Source of the DNA: Anaeromyces robustus
Lineage: Eukaryota; Neocallimastigomycota; Neocallimastigomycetes; Neocallimastigales; Neocallimastigaceae
Length of the DNA: 47,500 nucleotides
Direction: 5' to 3'
Assembly (NCBI GenBank): GCA_002104895.1
Contig: MCFG01000049.1
Span: 20,001 to 67,500, forward strand
The stretch's first letter is position 1, and every line of letters begins with the position of its first letter. The translations under genes and the position numbers were made by a program. The notes beneath the pieces are model-generated. The model searched no databases, had not been told where the DNA came from, and saw only the letters and a list, made by a program, of their open reading frames with translations. This document shows, piece after piece, positions 39,243 to 47,500 of this stretch.

Positions 39243-41888
39243 AAATAAATAATAAATAAATAATAAATAATAAATAAATAAATAAATAAATGAAAAAACA
39301 AATATTGTATTATATATTTAATAAACGATAAAAACATTTTTTTAAGAAATAATATTTATAATATTTATAATTTTTTTTTATAAAGAAGTACTACTAACAG
39401 AAATTTATTAAATATTAATTTTTTTAATTTTAAAAAATTAAAAAAGGTGAATCTGGTGCTGGTAAGACTACGTAAGTAAATTACATTTAAAATACTTATT
39501 ATTTTGTAAAATATAATGTTTTGATAAAAATCTAATATAAAATTTAAATAACTATTATAAATATTGATGATGAATCATTTTAAAATTAATTGAAAAAATC
39601 AAAATAAATAATAAATCAAATGAATATTTATATATATATCATAATAAATAGTTTTATTAATACTTTATTTGCTGCTTTAATGAGAGAATACCAAAATGAA
39701 GAAAAGAGATTCCAAAAGCAATTAGAAAGAACTGTTGAAATTGAAATTATTAGAGCTGGTAATTTTTATTTATATTTTTTTTTTCATTTTTTTTATTAGT
39801 AAAATTTTATTAATAACTCAATTAATTTATATTACTTTTATGTATATAAATATTAAAAATAATTTAATTTAATTTAATTTAATTTAATTTAATTTAATTT
39901 AATTTAATTTAATTTAATTTAATTTAATTTAATTTAATTTAATTTAATTTAATTTAATTTAATTTAATTTAATTTAATTTAATTTAATTTAATTTAATTT
40001 AATTTAATTTAATTTAATTTAATTTAATTTAATTTAATTTAATTTAATTTAATTTAATTTAATTTAATTTAATTTAATTTAATTTAATTTAATTTAATTT
40101 AATTTAATTTAATTTAATTTAATTTAATTTAATTTAATTTAATTTATAATGTATACCAACAATTTATTTAATATTAACAGAAATTGAAGAAAAAGGTTTC
40201 AACGTTCAATTAACTATTATCGATACTCCAGGATTTGGTGATTATGTCAATAATTCTGATTGTTGGGTTCCAATTGTTGAATTTATTGATGAACAACACT
40301 TAAATTACATGAAACAAGAAAGAAAAGCTAATAGAAGAAATATTGATGATATGAGAGTTCATGCTTGTTTATATTTCATTCAACCAACTGGTCATACGTA
40401 AGTTCAAATATTTTTTTTATAAAATAACATTTTAAATCTTTTTTAAAATAATAATTAAAATATTGATATATAATAATGGTATACATATTTCCATTATATA
40501 GTTTAAAGCCATTAGATATTGAAGTTATGAAACAATTAGGTTCTAGAGTTAATTTAATTCCAGTTATTTCTAAGGCTGATACCATTACTCGTGCCGATCT
40601 TACTGCTTTCAAGAATAGAGTAAATATTAATAAAAAATATATATATTTGATCTACTCTATATATGTTAAAATATAAATTAATACCATTTTTTTTTTCTAA
40701 ATAGATTCTTGATTGTATTAAATTCCACAATATTAATGTCTTCTGTCCACCAATTCAAAGTGATGATGAAGATACCACTAGAAGAAATACTGCTATCGCT
40801 GTAAGTATTATATTTATATATTTTATAAAATAATTAAAAATAATTATTGTACAATTGTTTAATACGTAAATTAATGTTATAATATTTATTTAATATTATA
40901 GAATGCTATGCCATATGCTGTTATTGGTAGTGAACAAGATGTTGTTACTCCAGATGGTCGTCGTGTTAAGGGTCGCCAATATTTATGGGGTGTTGCTGAA
41001 GGTAATAAATAAATTGAAATATATAATATTAAATTTTATATTCATATATAATTAAATTAAAATTTAAAGAAAATTAAATTATTATTAATTTTATATTATT
41101 TATTATTTTTGTTATTATTATTTTTTTATATTGTATAATATAGTTGAAAATGAAGAACATTGTGACTTCAAGAAACTTAGAAACTTATTAATTAGGTAAA
41201 AAAAAATAATAATAAAGATAATAATAACAACATTAATAATCATAATAATGATTGTAATAATATTTAATAAATAATAACAATAAAAAATTGTATAAAATAA
41301 TTTTAATCAATAATAGAACTCATATGGATAGTTTAATTTCTACTACCGAAGAAGTTCATTATGAAGATTACAGAGCTAACAGACTTACCAAGGAAGGTAG
41401 AACTGATGATGATCCACAAGTCAGGTAATTATATCAGTGATAATTCATATATATATAGTATATTTTTTAATGTATATTGATTTTATTATATATATAATAA
41501 TTATAATTAAATATTATAGAGCTAGAAAATTATTCGATGCTAAGATGAAGGAAGAAGAAGATGCACTTAGAAAGCGTTTCACTGAACAAGTTCGTACTGA
41601 AGAAAGTAAATTCAGAAAGTGGGAACAAGAAGTAAGTTTATTTATTTATTTATTATTATTATTATTTTTTTTCAATAGATTTAAAATTTGAAAATGAATA
41701 TAATAATTATTAATATAAATATTCTAACAATTATTATTATTATTTGTTATTATGATTTTTATTAGTTAATTGATGAACGTGATAGACTTAACAAGGATCT
41801 TGAAGCTGAACATTCAGCTGTTCAAGCTTTGAAGGCAGAAATTGAAGCATTAAAATCACCTGTTCAAGCACGCAGTCCAAGAAAGTAA
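38418..41888 (+). CDS. CDC12: Septin, Cdc12-like
   Basis: GTP-binding filament protein of the septin ring or scaffold at division and branching sites. Exons: 38418-38517, 39447-39471, 39652-39758, 40181-40397, 40502-40619, 40705-40800, 40902-41001, 41144-41195, 41317-41424, 41520-41631, 41766-41888. All junctions are GT-AG and in phase; 385 residues. Motifs: GIANLPNQRHKIV start, P-loop GESGAGKTT (encoded across exons 1-3, with a 25-bp exon 2), TIIDTPGFGD (G3), SKAD (G4), septin-unique element around RQYLWGVAEVENEEHCDFKK, and a C-terminal coiled coil from about residue 315. The N-terminus and the VNN segment after G3 resemble yeast Cdc12 more than Cdc3, Cdc10 or Cdc11, judged by eye. Intron 1 (929 bp) holds an (AAAT)n array and intron 3 (422 bp) is mostly a (TTTAA)n satellite. 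Confidence 0.94.
38683..38738. repeat. (AAAT)n microsatellite in septin intron 1
   Basis: About 13 AAAT units inside the 929-bp first intron. Confidence 0.88.
39186..39291. repeat. (AAAT)n array in septin intron 1
   Basis: AAAT units with interspersed AATAAAT variants, about 105 bp. The open frames reading through it on the minus strand are repeat translations. Confidence 0.88.
39861..40146. repeat. (TTTAA)n pentanucleotide satellite, about 57 perfect copies, in septin intron 3
   Basis: An uninterrupted run of AATTT/TTTAA units over about 285 bp fills most of intron 3 (39759-40180). It starts about 100 bp after the donor and ends about 35 bp before the acceptor at 40179-40180. Its perfection shows recent expansion. 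Confidence 0.97.
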
Positions 41889-42647
41889 TTGAATTAATAA
41901 TATTAAATCCGTAGGAATAATATTACCGTGAATTTATTAAATATATATATTTTTTACATAAAAGAATATATATTTTACTCACTATTATCAATATTTAAAA
42001 AATCAATAAACTATAAAAAGTAAAAAATTTAAAGATAAAAACATAAAGCAAAATAAAACAAAACAAAAATTAAAAATAATAATTATAATACTACTAATAA
42101 TAAAAAAAACAGAAAAAAAAAAAAGAAAGATTCATAATAAAAGCAAGAAAAAAAAATTAAAAAAACATATTAAAAATACTTTTAAAAAGAAGTAAAGTTA
42201 AAAATTTAAAATTTTACTTTTTTTATAATTATCATAAAAAAAAAAAAAATTCAAACAATCATAGATTTTTTTTCTTTTTATAATTTAATTTTTTATAATT
42301 AAATACTATAAATTATATATGAAATTTTTGTATTTACCATATGTAAAACAGTATATATACATTTATAAAACGAAATAGAATAAATAAAATAAAAATAAAT
42401 TAAATAATAAAAAATATTTTTTTTTTTTAACAAATAAAAATAAAAATATATTAAAAAAAATTAAATAAAAATAAAAATAATAAAAATAATAAAAATAATA
42501 ATAAATAATCTAAAAAATAAATAAAATAAATAAACAATAATAATTATAAATAATAATAATAATAACAATAATATTAATGTTAGTATTGGTAATGCCATAA
42601 ATAAATAAAAAAAAAAATTCAGATTATTTTATTATGTTTTATTTTTA

Positions 42648-42684
<37 letters not shown>

Positions 42685-43337
42685 GTTAAATAATAAGAAT
42701 TGTATAAAAAAAGTTATTTAGATTTTAGATTATTCAGAACTTGTTAATTTTTTACAATTATCATTAAATGATATTTTAATTTTTTTATAACTATAATTAA
42801 ATTATATTTTTTTTTTAGATTTTAGATTATTCAGAACTTGTAAAAAAATTAAAATATCATTTAATGATAATTGTAAAAAAATTAACAATTATCATTAAAT
42901 TATATTTTAATTTTTTTATAACTATAATTAAATTATATTTTTTTTATTATTGATTTTTAAATAAATACATTTAAATTAAATAATAGTAGTAATATTAATT
43001 GTAGTACAGTAAAATATTGCATAAATTTATTTATCTTAACTTTTATTTTTATTCTATTATTATTAAAAAATTTTTTTATTGATATTTTTAACTATAATCT
43101 TGGCTTATAAAAACTATTATTATTTTAACTTTTATTAATATTTTTTATTTTTATTTTAAAAAAAAGTATGTAAATTATATATAATTATATATAAAGTATA
43201 ATATAAAATTTTAATATAAAAGTATTAATTTATTAATTAATATATTTTTTTTTATCCATTTCTTTACCAATAATAAATTTTTATATCTAATTACTTTATA
43301 TACCTTATTTTTTTTTTATCTTTAAAAAGAATTTTAA

Positions 43338-43385
<48 letters not shown>

Positions 43386-44219
43386 TTATTTATTTTGTAA
43401 ATAAATTTCTCTATTACAATATCTAGTTTTTTTTTGTTATTTTTGATATTACAATATCATTTTTTTTGAACCATTAATAATTATAATATTATAATTATAT
43501 ATATATATGGTTTAATATAAAATATTAATTCATTTATTAATATATAATAATATATATAATAATATATATAATATAAATAAATAAATAATGAATTAATAAA
43601 TATTAGAGAATTATTATAATAATAATATAATAATAAAATTATAAAAAAATTTATTGTATAAAAATATAAAAATATTAATGAAACCAAAGTAAAAAATATT
43701 ATCTGAAACATTATTAATTCTGAATGAAAATATTTAATTATTTATTATTTAATCAAGTAAATTTATATTTACAGAAGTATAGAATTAATAATATTAAAAT
43801 ATATACAAGGATTTTTAATTTTTTTTATGGATATTCTTTTTACTTATATATCAGTAATAAATATTTAGTCAAGTATTAGAAAAAAAAAAAAAAAAAAGAA
43901 ATATAATCGTTTGGGGAAAATATTTTAATGTATAAATAATAATTAAAGAGTGAAATTAATAATATTGTCATATATTATAATATTGTGATAGAAAAAAAAA
44001 AAAAAAGAAAAAGGAGAGATAATTTTATTATTATTTTTTTTCCTTTTTTATTTATTTTTTTTATTACAAAATTTCTATTCATTTAAATATTTAATTATTA
44101 TTTAATTGCAATTTCTCTATTATTATTTTTTATTATATAATTTTTAAATTGTTACTATTTTAATATATTTGATATTTAATATCATCATTTCATATATAAT
44201 TTAATAAATAATATTAACC
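41889..44219. other. Intergenic region downstream of septin
   Basis: About 2.3 kb, A/T only: A-rich tracts (42090-42150 and 42380-42540), a (TA)n run at 42655-42682, a direct/inverted repeat cluster at 42717-42945, and a poly-T run of about 43 at 43341-43383. No gene is supported. The 76-residue open frame at 43481-43711 is A/T translation. Confidence 0.6.
42717..42945. repeat. Foldback cluster: three copies of a roughly 44-bp block in +/-/+ orientation
   Basis: A block (TTTACAATTATCATTAAATG and following, 42744-42787) is present in inverted orientation at 42841-42885 and again in direct orientation from 42884 to about 42945. The preceding TTTAGATTATTCAGAACTTG element occurs at about 42724-42743 and again at 42821-42840. 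The first two blocks could form a 44-bp stem with a loop of about 53 bases. Confidence 0.8.
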
Positions 44220-45395
44220 ATGGGAGATGTCGAATATTCACCTACTTCACCTTCTATTACACCTTCAAATTGTAGTTTTTCACAACAAAATTATAGACCA
44301 AATTCTAACGGAAATATAGTAATGTCACCAATTAAACATGTATTAATAATATGTATAAATGGATTTTCCATTCCAACAGATAAAACTATAACATCATTAA
44401 AAACTATAAATAAATTAATGAAAACAGGAACATATACGAAATCATGTAGAAGTATATATCCAACAGAAGCTTTACCTAATCTTGCTTCGTTTTTATTTTC
44501 AGCAGATCCTGTTTTTACTGGTATAAATTCAGATAAATATGATCCTTATCATTCTGGTATAATATCATCTGAAGGTATAGGTTCTCATTACCCAAATTTG
44601 TTTTCAGTTATTCGTTGTAATTTAAAAAATTCTTTTTTATTAGATGAATCAACATTATGTCAAGATTCTTTTGATAATCTTAATTCAAAATCATATTCGG
44701 CTGATACAAAGAGCTTAAGTAGTAATTGGAAATGTGGTGTATTTATGAGTTATGGTATGAGTAATAATCCAGTTACAGGGGTTGTTACTACTAGTAATAA
44801 TGGTGATAATTTTGAAAAATTAATGATACCAAATGAATATCTTGATATAGTAAGTAAAGGAAAAGACGATAAAGAAACTATTGAAAGTGTTAAAAGTTTT
44901 ATAAGAAATGAAGAAATTACAGATAGTGAAAAACATAGTGTTATTTTTGTATCGCTGGAAAATTCCAATAGAGAAGGTTGCCATTCAGGGTTTTCAAAAA
45001 AATATTGGGAACAATTAGAAATGACCGATGAACTTATTGGTCAATTGATAGAAGAATATAATGACATTTGGAGTAGTACTTTATGTGTAATAATGTCTGA
45101 CCATGGTAGAAGTATGGATGGAAAAGGTAATAATAATTATAGTAATTGCATAGTACTTTTTTTTTTTTTTTTTTTTTTTTTTTAGTATTTATATATAATT
45201 TTATTATTATTGTTCGGTTATAATATATATATAATATATATACATTTTTTTTTATTTTAATTTTTATTTTTATTACTTTTTATTTTTTTTAAAAAAAAAA
45301 AATTTTTTTATTATTAATTTTTATTTTATTTTATTATTACTTTTTTTTTTTTATTTTTAATTTCTATTTTCATTACTTTTTATTTTATTTTATTA

Positions 45396-45450
<55 letters not shown>

Positions 45451-45920
45451 GAATTAATAATTCTAACATAATATGATATGATTTTTATTATTTTAAATAA
45501 ATCTATATGGAAATAGATTATGGAAAATTATCAATGGAAGAATTAATAACACCACTTATATTTAATGGTCCAGGAATTGAAGAAGGTCATCAGCTTTACA
45601 CTTCACCTATATCTATAATTGATATTGCACCAACTATTATATATAGTTTATGTATGTCGTCGCCTATTCAATGGAGAGGTCGTGTGATAAAAGAAGTATT
45701 TGATGAAGAAGATGGTTGGATGTATACTGAAGAATTAGGAAAAAATCAAGATATTATTAAAAAATTTAGAATATTAACACCCAAAAAGAGTTATCAAAAA
45801 GTTGTAAAATATAGTTTATCTTTTATATTAATTATAACTTTTTTCATAGTTGAAGTACTTATATTGCTATTATGGTTTTTCATGAAATCTGAACGTGAAA
45901 ATGTTCATAACGAATTATGA
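44220..45920 (+). CDS. Alkaline-phosphatase/nucleotide-pyrophosphatase-like protein, probably inactive
   Basis: Exons 44220-45126 and 45517-45920, intron 390 bp (mostly poly-T), in phase; 436 residues. The fold is recognisable from VLIICINGFS, PTEALPNLASF, EQLEMTDELIGQLIEEY, VIMSDHGRSMDGK, TPLIFNGPGI and IIDIAPTIIYSLC. In active members the first motif has Asp (here Asn47), the nucleophile Thr or Ser precedes the Pro-Asn pair (here Ala84), the central metal Asp and His sit in a DxxGH-type motif (here Asn250 and Cys254) and a GK.HG motif supplies a His (here Tyr304). Only Asp270, Asp294 and His295 seem kept. One C-terminal membrane segment lies at about 401-425 with a short charged tail; no signal peptide is visible. 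So it is likely a tail-anchored pseudoenzyme. Alignment was by eye; a missed exon in the intron is possible. Confidence 0.8.
45395..45443. repeat. Poly-T tract in phosphodiesterase-like gene intron
   Basis: A run of about 43 T with little interruption, ending about 70 bp before the acceptor at 45515-45516. A second T run (about 23) follows the donor at 45160-45183. Confidence 0.85.
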
Positions 45921-47500
45921 AAAAACATTGTCAAACCATCAATTTAATTAATTTAATTAATTTAATTAATTAATAATAATTAAAAATAATATATATATAT
46001 ATATATAAAATAAAAATTATATTAAATCAAAATAAGTAATACGCAACAAAACAAAACAAAAAATATTAAAGAAAAATAATCATTATATTATTAATGAATG
46101 AATTTATTAATAAATAACATATAGTTAAAATAATACTATTACCATATACAAATAATTAATAAACAAATTAAGTATGGTAATATAAATAAAAGGATATATG
46201 TAATGGTAATATTCATAATAAAATAATAATAATAATAATAATAGTAATAATAATAATAATAATAATAAAACAAAATAAATAATAAAAAATAAAGTAAATA
46301 TATAATTAAATAACAATAAATAAATAAATAAATAAAAAAAATAAATAAAAGAATAAGAAAAAATAATAATAAAAAAAAGATATTAAAAAAAAAAAAAACG
46401 ATAATCTATAATAAGAAAAATAATGAATAAATTGTTGCAATTATTAATATTTTAAATTTAATGTTTAAGTACAGTACATATTCTTTTATTAAAAATCCTT
46501 TTTATGCTTTCATTTTTTTTTTTTCTCATAAATACTATTTAATTTATATTTTGATATTAATGTAATATATCATAATCATAATAATAATCATAAGATTAAT
46601 ATAACAAATAAAGTAAATAAAAAATTCCAAAATGAAAAAAATTTATAAAAATACTGATAGTAATAATTTTAAAAACAAGTTACGTTACTTTTGTTAATAT
46701 ATGAATAAATGTTTTTTAAGATGTTAAAAATAAAATATAAATTATATTGCATTAATCTTTTAATTATGATTGTTTATATAATTTGATTTTTAGACTTGTT
46801 TTTTTATCAAATTATGTATAATGTAAAGATTTAATGAGATTATGTTAACAGATGGTTAGGAATAATATTACATTTTATTAATTTATATGAATTTGAAAAT
46901 AATAAAATATATTATTGGCCGGGCAGCAAACTTAAAAAAAAAAAAAAAAATTATAAAGTTTAGTAGCCCCATTAGAGAAATAAATCATTTTACTTTTTTC
47001 TGATGTATAAGAAAGTTAATAATAATATTGATAAAATTTATCAATAGATATCTTTATTCTTTTGAATTTTAATTTACAATTATTGATTGTATTTAATATA
47101 TTTTGTTTAATATTTATATTTATATTTAAGTTTTTTTTTTTATTTTATTTATTTCTTTATTTCTTTATTTCTTTATTTCTTTATTTCTTTATTTCTTTAT
47201 TTCTTTATTTCTTTATTTCTTTATTTTCTTTTTTTTTTTATAAATTATGAAATTATGTAGTTAAGTATATATAATACATGAAAAAATATATTTATAAGTA
47301 ATTTATTTTAACATTAAATTTATATAATAAGATCTTTAAACTTTTATTATATTTAATTTAAATAAATCTTCTTTATTATAAAATAAAATTTATTATATAA
47401 TAAAATTTGATTTTATTTATATATAATATTTAAATATAAAACAGGCTATATACAAAAAAGTTTAATAGATTAAATATATATCAATTATGTGTATAATATA
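45921..47500. other. Right-end intergenic region
   Basis: About 1.6 kb of A/T-rich DNA with (TAA)n at 46226-46268, an ATTTCTTT octamer array (47149-47227) and one isolated G/C-rich patch GGCCGGGCAGC near 46918-46928. No gene is supported. Confidence 0.6.
47149..47227. repeat. (ATTTCTTT)n octamer array, about 9 copies
   Basis: A perfect 8-bp period with strongly pyrimidine-biased sequence on the plus strand. Confidence 0.92.

Noticed and set aside
46915-46970. G/C-rich patch GGCCGGGCAGC and TAGTAGCCCC around a poly-A run
   Set aside because: It stands out in composition, but I cannot fold it into a known RNA or read it as an exon, so it is left unassigned.

Overview
The window looks like nuclear DNA of an anaerobic gut fungus (Neocallimastigomycota; genus not resolved). 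Three things point there. Base composition is extreme: intergenic DNA and introns are almost pure A/T with many microsatellites, and coding exons stand out by their G/C. The fungal-type genes include a septin, Cdc25, Nup84/Nup107, Tom70 and beta-tubulin with GT-AG introns; septins argue against AT-rich amoebae and apicomplexans. A secreted protein carries degenerate fungal-dockerin (CBM10-like) modules, and two intronless genes are of bacterial type (APH(3')-like kinase, ElaA-like acetyltransferase).

Layout. 1-1120: (TAA)n/(TCTG)n minisatellite. 1465-4830 (-): Cdc25 phosphatase with a proposed tiny first exon. 4831-11431: about 6.6 kb with no gene that I can support. 11432-12034 (-): ElaA-like GNAT acetyltransferase with a decayed partial copy immediately 3' of it. 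12522-17376 (+): Nup107/Nup84 nucleoporin, 19 exons, divergent from the acetyltransferase. 18172-21332 (-): Tom70 import receptor, 6 exons, convergent with Nup107. 23212-23991 (-): small secreted dockerin-repeat protein, 4 exons. 24780-25574 (+): APH(3')-like aminoglycoside phosphotransferase. 27514-28863 (+): PP2C phosphatase. 32998-34764 (+): beta-tubulin, 2 exons. 38418-41888 (+): Cdc12-like septin, 11 exons, with a (TTTAA)n satellite of about 285 bp in one intron. 44220-45920 (+): membrane-anchored alkaline-phosphatase-superfamily protein that seems to have lost most catalytic residues.

The genes do not form one pathway. Most are housekeeping: cell cycle (Cdc25, septin, tubulin), nuclear pore, organelle import and signalling (PP2C). 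Between them lie lineage-specific accessory genes: the dockerin-only protein, which may relate to the extracellular cellulosome, and the two bacterial-type enzymes. I rebuilt the multi-exon models by hand from splice sites and reading phase. All of them close in frame, but they have not been checked against RNA.

The most interesting candidates are the catalytic-domain-free dockerin-repeat protein, whose introns cut the dockerin motif at the same place each time; the apparent pseudo-phosphodiesterase; the APH(3') homologue with a hairpin downstream; and the acetyltransferase with an adjacent decaying paralogue.
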